Origin: Achromobacter aegrifaciens
GTDB taxonomy: Bacteria; Pseudomonadota; Gammaproteobacteria; Burkholderiales; Burkholderiaceae_B
DNA length: 64,000 bases
Reading direction: 5' to 3'
Assembly (NCBI RefSeq): GCF_902859735.1
Contig: NZ_CADIJY010000005.1
Span: 124,001 to 188,000 of the forward strand
How positions within the stretch are numbered: the first letter of the stretch is position 1; every line of letters starts with the position of its first letter. Position numbers and translations under genes: made by a program. The notes below the pieces were generated by a model. That model was not told the origin of the DNA. It did not search any database and saw only the letters and a list, made by a program, of their open reading frames with translations. Shown piece after piece: positions 19,622-28,986 of the stretch.

Positions 19622-20830
19622 ATGAGCAACCGCAAAAGAGTCCTCTATATCGATGGCGCCGGCCCTTTTGGCGGGGCAAGCAGAAGCCTTTTTGAAGCGG
19701 TAAGACGCATGAAAGATACGGGCTTTATTTCTCCGTATTTTTTGACGACCAAAGGGTCTTCCAACGACTACTATCAGATGGTGGCAGAGGATATTATTGC
19801 CACTGTGGGTTTGACGCGGTTTGACAACACCGAGTATAGCCACTACAGAGGGGTCCGGTGGCTGGTGCTATTGCGCGAACTTTGGCATTTGCCGTTCATG
19901 TTGTTCGCTCTGTTTCAAGCCAAACGGCGATGGAAAAAATTTGACCTCATTCATGTCAATGAGATCACGGAACTTATTCCTGGACTGCTGGCCAAGTATT
20001 TGTTCGGATGCCCGTTGGTAGTGCATGTAAGATCAGTTCAGTCAAAAAAAGACAATCTGAGAACCAAATGGATAACCAGATTGCTGAGAAAAGTCGATGG
20101 AATTGTCTGTATTGACGAAACGGTATCAAGAAGTGTTGATGCGCAGAACAAGGTTGTAATTCACAATTCTTTTACTGTTGACTCAGATAAATCAGACCCG
20201 GACTTTGAAGGCAGGATCTCCACTTACAAGGATTTCTTCCGCGTGGGCTTTGTGGGCAATTTCCAGGAGAACAAGGGGATTGCCGACCTGGTTGAGGCTG
20301 CTGTTTATTTGAAAGATCATGGAAACATAAAATTCCTGATCGTTGGCGATGAAACGGAAAAGAAAAAGCTTTTCAGGAGGCTAGTTGAACGTGTGCTCGG
20401 GCTAAGCCAGGATGCAAAAACACGGATTATTGGCCGAGTGCAAGAAGCGAGCATCGAGGATAATGTAATTTTTTTCGGAAAAACCTGGGACATTTCGTCT
20501 GCGTACAAGAACTTTGATGTCTTGTGTTTTCCATGCCATGCGAATGCTCCAGGACGTCCAATTTTCGAAGCAGCCTTTTTCAAGGTTTCATCAATCGCTT
20601 GCATCGAAAGCCCGACAGCAGACACTTTGATTCCCGATGTAACGGGCGTGACCGTGCCAGAGAAGGCGCCGAGGGCCTTGGCGGACTCAATTCTTTCTTT
20701 GTCAAAAGATATATCCCGAGTGGAAGCAATGGGCGCAGCCGCCTTTGAGCTGGCTCAACGAAATTTCGATCCAAAAAGGAATTCGGAAAGAATGAAAATT
20801 TTCTATAATTCCATTCTTGACAAAGTTTAG
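19622..20830 (+). CDS. GT4-type glycosyltransferase
   Basis: A 402-aa GT-B fold glycosyltransferase. The N-terminal glycine-rich loop is DGAGPFGGASRSLFEA, the C-terminal domain starts at RVGFVGNFQENKGIADLVEA (the usual GT4 donor-domain entry), and the late donor-binding segment is FPCHANAPGRPIFEAAFFKV. The sugar is not readable from sequence. Because WbpL and WbjE probably account for two O-unit sugars, this enzyme may add the diamino-uronic acid residue (inference). Like wzx it is AT-rich relative to neighbours. A TTG at 19568 could extend it by 18 residues; MSNRKRVLYID is the more typical start. Confidence 0.82.
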   Translation: MSNRKRVLYIDGAGPFGGASRSLFEAVRRMKDTGFISPYFLTTKGSSNDYYQMVAEDIIATVGLTRFDNTEYSHYRGVRWLVLLRELWHLPFMLFALFQAKRRWKKFDLIHVNEITELIPGLLAKYLFGCPLVVHVRSVQSKKDNLRTKWITRLLRKVDGIVCIDETVSRSVDAQNKVVIHNSFTVDSDKSDPDFEGRISTYKDFFRVGFVGNFQENKGIADLVEAAVYLKDHGNIKFLIVGDETEKKKLFRRLVERVLGLSQDAKTRIIGRVQEASIEDNVIFFGKTWDISSAYKNFDVLCFPCHANAPGRPIFEAAFFKVSSIACIESPTADTLIPDVTGVTVPEKAPRALADSILSLSKDISRVEAMGAAAFELAQRNFDPKRNSERMKIFYNSILDKV

Positions 20831-20948
20831 AGCTACACTGGACGGCTATTGCACGTTGCCTCCAAGTTCGTTTTTTTTAATATTTTTATGCCTTCTACGG
20901 CCCGAGTGCATGGCGGGCCTACGGCGGAATGATTGACCTGGAAGTGAT

Positions 20949-22094
20949 ATGGCGACAGATGGGAATTACAGGATTTGTAATCGCACCATAATGGACACCA
21001 GCGATCCGAACATTACGTTCGACGAACGCGGCGAGTCCGATTACTGCGCGAATTTCGACACGCAGATCAAACCCAATTGGCATACGGATGCGCGCGGCGA
21101 AGCCGAACTCATGCGGACGGCCGAGAAGATCAAGGCCGCCGGCAAAGGCAAAGACTTCGACTGCATCATCGGCTTGAGCGGCGGCCTGGACAGCTCGTAC
21201 ACGGCTTACATCGCGAAGGAAAAGATGGGCTTGCGCCCATTGCTGTTCCACGTCGACGCCGGTTGGAATACCGACCAGGCCGTCGGCAACGTGGAAAAGC
21301 TGGTCGATGGCCTAGGGCTGGAGCTGTATACCGACGTCATCAACTGGGAAGAAATGAAGGACCTGCAGGTCGCCTTCCTGAAAGCGCAGATCCCCGACCA
21401 GGACTTGCCCCAGGACGTTGCGTTTTTCTCGGGGCTGTATAAGTTCGCCAACAAGCACAAGCTCAAGTATGTGTTGACGGGCGGCAACTATTCGACCGAA
21501 TGCTGTCGCGAACCGGAAGAATGGGGCGGCTACCCGGGTATCGACAAGCGCCTCATCCTGGATATCCACAAGAAGTTCGGCAAGCGTCCGCTCAAGACCT
21601 TCCCGATCGTCGACATCCTGACGTACAAGCTGTACTACCGCTACGTGCTGGGCATGCAGGTCTTCAAGCCATTGAACCTGGTGCCGTACATCAAGGCCGA
21701 CGCAGAACGGGAGCTGGAGACGCGCTTCGGCTGGAAGAAATTCCAGCACAAGCATCACGAATCGCGCTTCACCCGCTTCTACGAAGACTACTGGATGCCC
21801 CGCAAGTTCGGCTACGAAAAGCGCCGCGCCCACTTCTCCAGCCTGATCCTGACCGGCCAGATGACGCGTGACGAGGCCCTGGACCGGATTTCACGTCCCG
21901 AACTCGATGAGCATTTTTCGCGCCAGGAATTCCGCTACGTCGCTCACAAGCTGGACCTGACCGAAGACGAGCTGCAGGCGATATTCGACGGCCCGAACCG
22001 GACCTTCCGCGATTACGCCAACAAGAAGGCGCTGATTGGGCTGGGCGCGACCGTCATGCAGAAGATCGGCCTGGAAAAGAGGCTTTTCCGATGA
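20949..22094 (+). CDS. wbpG: N-acetyl sugar amidotransferase (WbpG/PseA type)
   Basis: A 381-aa ATP-dependent amidotransferase. The PP-loop ATP pyrophosphatase motif is SGGLDSS (77-83), the N-terminal family block is MDTSDPNITFDERG (15-28), and GGNYSTECCREPEEWGG sits in the middle. In Pseudomonas aeruginosa O5, WbpG with its own HisH and HisF converts an N-acetyl group of a diamino-uronic acid to an acetamidino group. The adjoining hisH and hisF copies support the same role on the WlbABC product. Oddity: the two N-terminal CxxC zinc knuckles usual in this family are each half lost (C10-x2-T13 and S30-x2-C33). It overlaps hisH by 4 bp. Confidence 0.9.
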   Translation: MATDGNYRICNRTIMDTSDPNITFDERGESDYCANFDTQIKPNWHTDARGEAELMRTAEKIKAAGKGKDFDCIIGLSGGLDSSYTAYIAKEKMGLRPLLFHVDAGWNTDQAVGNVEKLVDGLGLELYTDVINWEEMKDLQVAFLKAQIPDQDLPQDVAFFSGLYKFANKHKLKYVLTGGNYSTECCREPEEWGGYPGIDKRLILDIHKKFGKRPLKTFPIVDILTYKLYYRYVLGMQVFKPLNLVPYIKADAERELETRFGWKKFQHKHHESRFTRFYEDYWMPRKFGYEKRRAHFSSLILTGQMTRDEALDRISRPELDEHFSRQEFRYVAHKLDLTEDELQAIFDGPNRTFRDYANKKALIGLGATVMQKIGLEKRLFR

Positions 22095-22705
22095 TCGCCA
22101 TTATTGACTACGGCCTGGGCAACGTCCTGGCATTCGCCAATATGTACCGCCGCATGGCGGTGCCTGTGTCCATTGCCCGCACCGCCGAAGACCTGGCTGG
22201 CGCAACCAAGCTGATCCTGCCCGGCGTGGGCGCATTCGACTACGCCATGGATTCGTTCCGCCGTTCCGGCATGTACGCCGCCGCGGTCGAGCGCGTGACC
22301 AGGGACGAGGTCCCGGTCCTGGGCATCTGCGTCGGCATGCAGATGCTGGCGGGCGGCAGCGAGGAAGGCTCCGAGCCCGGCCTGAACTGGGTGCCCGGCA
22401 TGGTCCGCAAGCTGGATACCACCCATTTCACGCAGCGCACCCAGTTGCCGCACATGGGCTGGAACGACGTTTATCCCCGCCAGGCCTCGCCGCTGTTCGC
22501 CGGCCTGGAAGCGGATGCGCGCTTCTACTTTCTCCACTCGTACTATTTCGACTGCCAGAACCAGGACGACATGCTAGCGAGCGCCGAATACGGCACCAAG
22601 TTCGCCTGCGCGGTCAATCACAAGAACGTCTATGGCGTGCAATTCCACCCAGAGAAAAGCCACGAATTCGGTGCGCGGCTTCTGAAGAACTTCGCGGATA
22701 TCTAA
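22091..22705 (+). CDS. hisH: HisH-like glutaminase subunit dedicated to sugar amidination
   Basis: A 204-aa class I glutamine amidotransferase. The triad is complete: Cys80 in LGICVGMQML, His186 and Glu188 in GVQFHPEKS. It hydrolyses glutamine to supply ammonia. The sequence is HisH-like (IIDYGLGNVLAFANMYRR), but no other histidine genes are present and the neighbours are WbpG and an altered HisF, so it most likely feeds ammonia to the O-antigen amidotransferase, as hisH2 does in Pseudomonas. It is coupled to the wbpG-like gene by ATGA and is 1 bp from hisF. Confidence 0.9.
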   Translation: MIAIIDYGLGNVLAFANMYRRMAVPVSIARTAEDLAGATKLILPGVGAFDYAMDSFRRSGMYAAAVERVTRDEVPVLGICVGMQMLAGGSEEGSEPGLNWVPGMVRKLDTTHFTQRTQLPHMGWNDVYPRQASPLFAGLEADARFYFLHSYYFDCQNQDDMLASAEYGTKFACAVNHKNVYGVQFHPEKSHEFGARLLKNFADI

Positions 22706-22706
22706 C

Positions 22707-23492
22707 GTGCTTCGTCCCAGAATCATCCCCTGCCTGCTGGTCCGAGATAAAGGTCTGGTCAAGACCGTGAAGTTCTCGTCCGACAAGTACGTCGGCGACC
22801 CGATCAATGCCGTCCGCATCTTCAACGAAAAGGAAGTGGACGAGTTGATCGTCGTCGACATCGACGCCACCACCAAGGGTCATGGCCCCGATCTGCAAAT
22901 GATCGAACGCCTGGCCGCCGAATGCCGCATGCCGTTCTGCTATGGCGGCGGCGTCAAGACGGTCGAACAGGCGCAAGCCATCATCAGCCTCGGCGTGGAG
23001 AAGGTCGCCCTCAGCTCCGCGCTGGTCGAGGACCCCTCGCTCGCAAGCCGGATCGCCGACAAGCTCGGCCGTCAAAGCGTGGTCGCCGTCCTGGATGTCA
23101 AGAAGAAGCGCTTCAGCTCGCGTTACGAGGTCTGGACGCACAATGCCAGCAAGAACACACACCTGAACCCGATTGAGCTTGCCCCCCTGCTACAGCAACA
23201 TGGCGTGGGCGAGATCGTCGTCAACTCCATCGACCATGACGGCGTCATGAAGGGTTATGACCTCGGCATCGTCGAGCAGATCCGCAATGTGACGACCGTG
23301 CCGATGTCGGTGCTGGGCGGCGCGGGCTCCGTCGCTGACCTCGGCGAACTCATCAAGAAGTTCGGGATCATCGGCGCCGGCGCCGGCAGCCTGTTCGTGT
23401 TCAAGGGCGCCTACAAGGCCGTGCTGATCAACTACCCCACCTTGGCTGACCGCGAAGCGCTGGTACGCGCGGCGCATCTGCACAGTGCCTGA
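22707..23492 (+). CDS. hisF: HisF-like ammonia-channel subunit dedicated to sugar amidination
   Basis: A 261-aa (beta/alpha)8-barrel protein of the HisF family, starting with GTG one base after the hisH stop. The N-terminus aligns residue for residue with true HisF, but the catalytic Asp11 is replaced by Leu11 (IIPCLLV instead of IIPCLDV), while the later Asp residues in VAVLDVKKK and NSIDHDG remain. True HisF needs Asp11 for imidazole-glycerol-phosphate synthesis, so this copy probably only conducts ammonia from HisH, giving it to the WbpG-like enzyme. Length is normal. Confidence 0.9.
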   Translation: MLRPRIIPCLLVRDKGLVKTVKFSSDKYVGDPINAVRIFNEKEVDELIVVDIDATTKGHGPDLQMIERLAAECRMPFCYGGGVKTVEQAQAIISLGVEKVALSSALVEDPSLASRIADKLGRQSVVAVLDVKKKRFSSRYEVWTHNASKNTHLNPIELAPLLQQHGVGEIVVNSIDHDGVMKGYDLGIVEQIRNVTTVPMSVLGGAGSVADLGELIKKFGIIGAGAGSLFVFKGAYKAVLINYPTLADREALVRAAHLHSA

Positions 23493-23530
23493 ACGGCATT
23501 GCGTCGGCCCACAGAAAGAGACTTGCGAAT

Positions 23531-24568
23531 ATGTTGAAACCTAACGCCAAACTGCTCATCACCGGCGGCACGGGATCCTTTGGCAATGCCGTCCTCAAGC
23601 GCTTCCTTCAGACGGATATCGGTGAAATCCGGATCTTCAGCCGCGACGAGAAGAAGCAAGATGACATGCGCAAGCGCTACTCGCATCCGAAGTTGAAGTT
23701 CTACCTCGGCGACGTCCGGAACAGCCAGAGCCTGCTGAACGCGACGCGCGGCGTGGACTACATCTTCCACGCTGCCGCGCTCAAGCAGGTGCCTTCCTGC
23801 GAATTCCACCCGATGGAGGCGGTCTACACCAACATCCTTGGAACTGAAAACGTCCTGGAAGCCGCCATCCGCAACAAGGTGAGCAAGGTAGTCTGTCTAA
23901 GCACGGACAAGGCGGTCTATCCCATCAATGCAATGGGCATTTCCAAAGCCATGATGGAGAAGGTCATGGTCGCGAAATCGCGCGACCTGGATGCGTCCGA
24001 GACCGTGATCTGCGGTACGCGCTATGGCAACGTCATGGCCTCGCGCGGCTCCGTGATTCCGCTGTTCATCGAACAGATGCGTGCCGGCATTCCTCTTTCC
24101 ATCACCGACCCCGACATGACCCGCTTCATGATGACGCTGTCGGATGCGGTGGACCTGGTGCTGTACGCGTTCGAACATGGCAACAACGGCGATCTGTTCG
24201 TGCAGAAGGCGCCTGCGGCTACCGTCCAGACCCTGGCGGCGACCCTGGCCCGCATGGTCGGCAAACCCGAACACCCGATCAACGTGATCGGCACGCGGCA
24301 CGGAGAGAAGCTATACGAAGTCTTGCTGAGCCGCGAGGAAATGGCGTGCGCCGAGGACATGGGCGATTACTATCGCATCCCGCCCGACCTGCGCGACCTG
24401 AATTACGCGAAGTTCGTCGAACAAGGCGAAGAAAAGATTTCGCGCAGCGAAGACTACAACTCGCACAATACCCAGCGCCTGGATACCCACGGCATGGAGC
24501 AGTTGCTGCTGAAGCTGGAATTCATGCAAGCCATCCAGCGCGGCGAGCAAGTAACGCCGGAGGAATAA
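23531..24568 (+). CDS. wbjB: UDP-GlcNAc 4,6-dehydratase/5-epimerase (WbjB/FnlA/CapE type)
   Basis: A 345-aa soluble SDR enzyme that starts UDP-L-FucNAc synthesis by dehydrating and C5-epimerising UDP-GlcNAc. The NAD loop is LLITGGTGSFGNAVLKRF, and the active-site block is LSTDKAVYPINAMGISKAMM, where Met replaces the usual SDR Tyr ahead of the Lys, a feature of the CapE/WbjB group. The C-terminal half contains RHGEKLYEVLLSREEM. It is followed by wbjC- and wbjD-type genes in the order known from Pseudomonas aeruginosa O11, E. coli O26 and Staphylococcus capsule type 5/8. The gap to hisF is 38 bp. Confidence 0.93.
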   Translation: MLKPNAKLLITGGTGSFGNAVLKRFLQTDIGEIRIFSRDEKKQDDMRKRYSHPKLKFYLGDVRNSQSLLNATRGVDYIFHAAALKQVPSCEFHPMEAVYTNILGTENVLEAAIRNKVSKVVCLSTDKAVYPINAMGISKAMMEKVMVAKSRDLDASETVICGTRYGNVMASRGSVIPLFIEQMRAGIPLSITDPDMTRFMMTLSDAVDLVLYAFEHGNNGDLFVQKAPAATVQTLAATLARMVGKPEHPINVIGTRHGEKLYEVLLSREEMACAEDMGDYYRIPPDLRDLNYAKFVEQGEEKISRSEDYNSHNTQRLDTHGMEQLLLKLEFMQAIQRGEQVTPEE

Positions 24569-24571
24569 GCC

Positions 24572-25678
24572 ATGAAGGTTCTCATCACCGGCAGCAACGG
24601 GTTCGTTGCGCAGAATCTCATCGCCACGCTGCAAGAGCGCAAGGACATCGAGGTCTTGCGCTTCACGCGTGACGACGACGCTTCATGCCTGGACGAATTG
24701 GTGGCCGAAGCCGATTTCGTCTTTCACCTGGCCGGCGTGAACCGGCCCAAGGATCCCGCCGATTTCCAAAGCGGCAACGCTGGATTGACGCAACAGCTCT
24801 GCGCCAGCATCGCCCGTAGCGGCCGGCGCACGCCCGTGATCTACACCTCATCGACCCAGGCAAGCCAGGACAATCCTTATGGCCTGAGCAAGCGAGAGGC
24901 CGAGGATGCGCTGTCGCAGCTGGCGGATCAACACGGCTCGCCCGTCCATCTCTTCCGCCTGCCCAACGTGTTTGGCAAGTGGGCGCGCCCGAACTACAAC
25001 TCCGCAGTAGCCACGTTCTGCCACAACGTCAATCGTGACCTGCCCATCCAGATCAATGATCCGGCCGCGACAATCACGCTGGTTTACGTGGATGACGTTG
25101 TCGCCCGCTTCATCGAGCTGATGGACGGCGCCGTCGCCGACGACCGGTTCTGCACCGTCGCGCCCCAGTACCGGATCACGGTCGGCGACCTCGCCGCGCA
25201 GCTGGAGACGTTCCGCGACAGCCGCAACACGCTAATCACGGCGTCCGTCGGCACCGGCCTTGTTCGTGCACTGTATGCCACCTACATCAGCTACCTGCCG
25301 CCCGAGCGCTTTTCCTATGAAGTACCCAAGTACGGCGATCCGCGCGGCGTGTTCGTCGAAATGCTCAAGACGCAGGACAGCGGCCAGTTCTCCTACTTCA
25401 CCGCCCATCCCGGTGTGACGCGCGGCGGCCACTACCATCACTCCAAAACCGAGAAATTCCTGGTCATCAAGGGACGCGCACGCTTTCGCTTCCGCCACAT
25501 TCTGACCGGTGAATTCCACGAGCAGGACACGGATGGCGAAAAGCCGGAAATCGTGGAAACGGTGCCCGGCTGGACGCACGACATCACGAATATCGGCGAC
25601 GACGAAATGGTCGTCATGCTTTGGGCCAACGAGATCTTCGACCGCGCCCGTCCCGACACTTATGCCCGCCCGCTCTGA
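24572..25678 (+). CDS. wbjC: UDP-2-acetamido-2,6-dideoxy-hexos-4-ulose 3-epimerase/reductase (WbjC/FnlB/CapF type)
   Basis: A 368-aa bifunctional enzyme: an N-terminal SDR reductase domain ([18 protein letters not shown], active site [13 protein letters not shown] with Tyr-x3-Lys) and a C-terminal cupin epimerase domain (~245-368) with the metal-binding-like [17 protein letters not shown]. It converts the WbjB product to UDP-N-acetyl-L-pneumosamine/6-deoxytalosamine. A strong GGAGGAA ribosome site lies just before the ATG, 3 bp after wbjB. Length and domain order match the family. Confidence 0.93.
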   Translation: MKVLITGSNGFVAQNLIATLQERKDIEVLRFTRDDDASCLDELVAEADFVFHLAGVNRPKDPADFQSGNAGLTQQLCASIARSGRRTPVIYTSSTQASQDNPYGLSKREAEDALSQLADQHGSPVHLFRLPNVFGKWARPNYNSAVATFCHNVNRDLPIQINDPAATITLVYVDDVVARFIELMDGAVADDRFCTVAPQYRITVGDLAAQLETFRDSRNTLITASVGTGLVRALYATYISYLPPERFSYEVPKYGDPRGVFVEMLKTQDSGQFSYFTAHPGVTRGGHYHHSKTEKFLVIKGRARFRFRHILTGEFHEQDTDGEKPEIVETVPGWTHDITNIGDDEMVVMLWANEIFDRARPDTYARPL

Positions 25679-25679
25679 C

Positions 25680-26813
25680 ATGAAAAAACTCAAAGTCGCC
25701 ACTGTCGTTGGCACTCGCCCCGAAATCATCAGGCTGTCGCGCGTGCTCGCGAGCCTGGATCGCCATTGCGATCACGTGCTCGTGCACACTGGCCAGAATT
25801 ACGACTACGAACTCAACGAGATCTTCTTCCAGGACCTGGGCATCCGCAAGCCGGACCATTTCCTGAATGCTGCGGGCGCCACTGGCGCGGAAACGATCGG
25901 CAAGGTAATCATCGCAACCGACCAGGCCCTGGCCGAGATTCAACCGGATGCAATGCTGGTGCTGGGCGATACCAACAGCTGCATGGCGGTCCTGCCCGCC
26001 AAGCGCCGCAAGATCCCTACCTTCCACATGGAAGCGGGCAACCGCTGCTTCGACCAACGCGTGCCTGAAGAGATCAACCGCCGCATCGTCGACCACACCT
26101 CCGACATCAACCTGACGTACAGCGACATCGCGCGCGAGTATCTGTTGCGTGAAGGCCTGCCCTCTGACCGGATCATCAAGACCGGCAGCCCGATGTTCGA
26201 AGTGCTGAATCATTACCGCGACGGCATCGAGGCGTCCGACGTTCTGGATCGCCTGGGCCTGACGCCTGGCCAATTCTTCGTCGTGAGCGCCCACCGCGAA
26301 GAGAACATCGATTCGGACCACAACTTTTCCAAGCTGGTGAAGTTGCTGAATACGGTGGCCGCCACCTACGATCTGCCCGTTATCGTCTCGACCCATCCGC
26401 GCACGCAAAAGCGCGTGGACGCGATGGGGGTCAAATTCCACGCGAACGTGCGCCTGCTGAAACCGCTCGGTTTCAAGGACTACAACAAGCTGCAGGTGTC
26501 CTCGCGCGCCGTGCTGTCAGACAGCGGCACAATCACCGAAGAATCGTCGATCCTGAACTTCCCCGCGCTCAACATCCGCGAGGCGCACGAGCGCCCCGAA
26601 GGCATGGAAGAAGCGTCCGTGATGATGGTTGGGCTGGAGACCGACCGGGCGTTGCAGGCGCTGGAACTGCTTGCGCACCAGTCGCGCGGCGCGAACCGCG
26701 ATTTCCGTCTGGTGGCGGACTACAGCATGCCGAACGTGTCCGAGAAAGTGGTGCGCATCATTCATAGCTACACCGACTACGTCAATCGCGTCGTATGGAA
26801 AAAGGCGAATTGA
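25680..26813 (+). CDS. wbjD: UDP-GlcNAc 2-epimerase-like enzyme (WbjD/FnlC/CapG type)
   Basis: A 377-aa GT-B fold non-hydrolysing epimerase. It has the family start [57 protein letters not shown], and the C-terminal [20 protein letters not shown] with the catalytic-type Ser/Glu. In this context it catalyses the last step to UDP-L-FucNAc. The ATG follows the wbjC stop by one base. Its end overlaps the next gene by 19 bp. It is a WbjD type by position, not the WbpI/WlbD 2-epimerase of the diamino-uronic acid pathway, though cross-use cannot be excluded. Confidence 0.9.
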   Translation: MKKLKVATVVGTRPEIIRLSRVLASLDRHCDHVLVHTGQNYDYELNEIFFQDLGIRKPDHFLNAAGATGAETIGKVIIATDQALAEIQPDAMLVLGDTNSCMAVLPAKRRKIPTFHMEAGNRCFDQRVPEEINRRIVDHTSDINLTYSDIAREYLLREGLPSDRIIKTGSPMFEVLNHYRDGIEASDVLDRLGLTPGQFFVVSAHREENIDSDHNFSKLVKLLNTVAATYDLPVIVSTHPRTQKRVDAMGVKFHANVRLLKPLGFKDYNKLQVSSRAVLSDSGTITEESSILNFPALNIREAHERPEGMEEASVMMVGLETDRALQALELLAHQSRGANRDFRLVADYSMPNVSEKVVRIIHSYTDYVNRVVWKKAN

Positions 26814-28048
26814 AGATCGCGCTCGTTACCCAGTACTTCTGGCCCGAGTCCTTCTCGATCAACGACCTGGTTGAAGCCTTGGTGGCCCAAGGCCATACCG
26901 TGGAAGTCTTCACGGGCAAGCCGAACTATCCTGACGGGAAGATCTTCCCTGGATACCAGGCAGAGGGCGCGTCCGAAGAATTGTTTGCCGGCTCCGTCGC
27001 CGTGCATCGGGCGCCGTTGCGCCCGCGCGGCGGCGGCGGCGCGGCCAACCTCGCACGCAATTATCTATCCTTCGTCTGGAATGGCCTGCGGCATTTTCCG
27101 CGGCAAGCCAAGGGCAAGTCGTTCGATATCGTTTTCGTATTTTCGCTATCTCCGATCACGGCGGCCATTCCCGCGATCTATCTGAAATGGCGTCTGCGCA
27201 AACCCATGGCGATGTGGGTGCTGGACCTGTGGCCGGAAAGCCTCAGCGCAACCGGCTTCATCAAGAACAAGTTCGTGCTGAGCGCCATCGCCCTGATGGT
27301 GCGCGGCATCTATGCGTGTTCCGGCCTGATCATGGTGCAGTCGCGTGCGTTCATCGACGCTGTTTCTCGCTATGCCGACCCGCGCAAGCTGGTCTACTAC
27401 CCGAACTGCTCGCGCGACACGCCGAACACGCTGTCCGCCGACACGCAGGTACCGCGCGCACTGCTGGATGAAATGGAGTCGCGCTTTTGTGTCGTGTTCG
27501 CGGGCAACCTCGGAACCGCGCAGGCCGTCGAGACCCTGGCCGAGGCCGCCGAACGGCTCAAGCATCTGCCCGATGTCCGCGTCGTGCTGGTCGGCAGCGG
27601 AAGCATGTCGTCTTGGCTGGCGGAACAGAAACAGGCGCGCAACCTGGACAACCTGGTCCTTGCCGGCCGCTTTCCGGCCAGCGAAATGCCACAGTTCCTG
27701 ACGCGCGCGCAAGGACTGATCGTTTCGCTCAAGCGCAGCGAAATCTACGCGCAGACGGTACCCGCGAAGATCCAGACCTACTTGAGCGCCGGCCGCCCCA
27801 TCCTCGCCTCGATCGACGGCGAAGGTGCCCGCGTCGTCGAGGAAGCTGGCGCCGGGCTGGTCAGCCCTGCCGAGGACGCCGAGCAGCTGGCTTGCCGCAT
27901 CGAACAGCTGCACGCCATGTCCAGCGAAGCGCGCGCCGCCATGGGCGAGCGCGGCCGCGCCTACTTCCTGGAGCATTTCGAGCTGGAAAAGCAGGCCGCC
28001 CGCCTGGCCGAGCTGCTACAGCAACACATAGATCGAGGTGGACGATGA
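26795..28048 (+). CDS. wbjE: GT4 glycosyltransferase, probable L-FucNAc transferase (WbjE/WbuB type)
   Basis: A 417-aa GT-B glycosyltransferase beginning [20 protein letters not shown], the typical WbuB/WbjE start. The donor domain has [20 protein letters not shown] and the nucleotide-sugar motif [27 protein letters not shown]. WbuB of E. coli O26 transfers L-FucNAc onto the undecaprenyl-linked first sugar, and the gene's place after the UDP-L-FucNAc trio supports the same reaction here. Start and stop overlap both neighbours (19 bp and ATGA). Confidence 0.88.
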   Translation: MEKGELKIALVTQYFWPESFSINDLVEALVAQGHTVEVFTGKPNYPDGKIFPGYQAEGASEELFAGSVAVHRAPLRPRGGGGAANLARNYLSFVWNGLRHFPRQAKGKSFDIVFVFSLSPITAAIPAIYLKWRLRKPMAMWVLDLWPESLSATGFIKNKFVLSAIALMVRGIYACSGLIMVQSRAFIDAVSRYADPRKLVYYPNCSRDTPNTLSADTQVPRALLDEMESRFCVVFAGNLGTAQAVETLAEAAERLKHLPDVRVVLVGSGSMSSWLAEQKQARNLDNLVLAGRFPASEMPQFLTRAQGLIVSLKRSEIYAQTVPAKIQTYLSAGRPILASIDGEGARVVEEAGAGLVSPAEDAEQLACRIEQLHAMSSEARAAMGERGRAYFLEHFELEKQAARLAELLQQHIDRGGR

Positions 28049-28926
28049 GCCAAGCGATTACCGTAGGCGTCCTGGGCGCGACTTCCCCGGCGGGCCGGCA
28101 GGTGCTGGCCAAGCTCGCCGCAGCCGGCCATCGCGTGGTGGCATTCTCGCGCAGCGCGCAGCCAGCCGGCGAAGCCGATGCCGTGCGCTGGATATCGCTG
28201 GCCGACAGTCAAGCGGAAGATGCAGCCCGGGCCGCAGGCCCGATTACGGTCTGGATTGCGCTCTGCCATATCTGGGTAGTCGGTGAACATTTCGATTTCA
28301 TGCGCAGGCTGGGCGCCCAGCGCGTCGTCTGTCTGTCGTCGACCCGCCGCTACACCAAGGTCAGCTCCCAGAACGCCTATGAAGAAGCGCTGGTACGGCG
28401 TCTATCCGACGGCGAACGCGCCCTGGCCGAATGGGCCGAGGGCGCTGGCATCGGCTGGACCGTGCTGCGCCCCACGCTGATCTACGGACGCAGCACCGAC
28501 CGCAACCTGTCGGAGATCGTCCGCATCATCCGCAAGCTCCACATCTTTCCCGTGTTCGGGCGTGCCGGCGGACTACGCCAGCCCGTCTATGTGGATGACG
28601 TCGCGCAGGCTGCCGTGCTCGCGGCGTTCGCGCCGCAAGCCGCCGACAAGGGATACAACATTTCCGGCGCGGAAGTGCTGAGCTATCGGGAAATGGTGAC
28701 GCGGATTTTCAAAGCCATGGGCCGGGCCCCGCGCCTGCTGACCGTGCCGATCTGGCTGTTCAATTCCGCCCTGTTCTTCCTGCGCCTGATTCCGCGCTAC
28801 CGGGGCTGGAATAGCGACATGGTGCAACGCATGAACCGCGACATGGTATTTGCGCATGACGACGCGACGCGGGATTTCGGCTTCAAGCCGCAGCCGTTCG
28901 TCCTGCACGATATCGACGTTCTCTGA
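28045..28926 (+). CDS. wbjF: NAD-dependent epimerase/reductase (WbjF/WbpV-like)
   Basis: A 293-aa SDR-type protein with an N-terminal NAD loop GVLGATSPAGRQVL and the extended-SDR segment LRPTLIYGRSTDRNL. By position between WbjE and the WbpL-type initiating transferase it corresponds to WbjF of Pseudomonas aeruginosa O11, thought to reduce the 4-keto sugar made by WbpM to UDP-D-FucNAc or UDP-D-QuiNAc. A canonical Tyr-x3-Lys pair is not obvious: the matching region reads SSTRRYTKVSSQNAYEEAL. It is coupled to the preceding gene by ATGA. Confidence 0.78.
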   Translation: MSQAITVGVLGATSPAGRQVLAKLAAAGHRVVAFSRSAQPAGEADAVRWISLADSQAEDAARAAGPITVWIALCHIWVVGEHFDFMRRLGAQRVVCLSSTRRYTKVSSQNAYEEALVRRLSDGERALAEWAEGAGIGWTVLRPTLIYGRSTDRNLSEIVRIIRKLHIFPVFGRAGGLRQPVYVDDVAQAAVLAAFAPQAADKGYNISGAEVLSYREMVTRIFKAMGRAPRLLTVPIWLFNSALFFLRLIPRYRGWNSDMVQRMNRDMVFAHDDATRDFGFKPQPFVLHDIDVL

Positions 28927-28986
28927 ATTCGCGAGCGTGTCTATTTTTCACCGGCCCGAGTCCGGCCATTTCTGCACTAGAAAATA

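Noticed and set aside
22091-23492. hisH and hisF as histidine biosynthesis genes
   Set aside because: No other his genes nearby, HisF lacks Asp11, and both are coupled to a WbpG-type amidotransferase gene.
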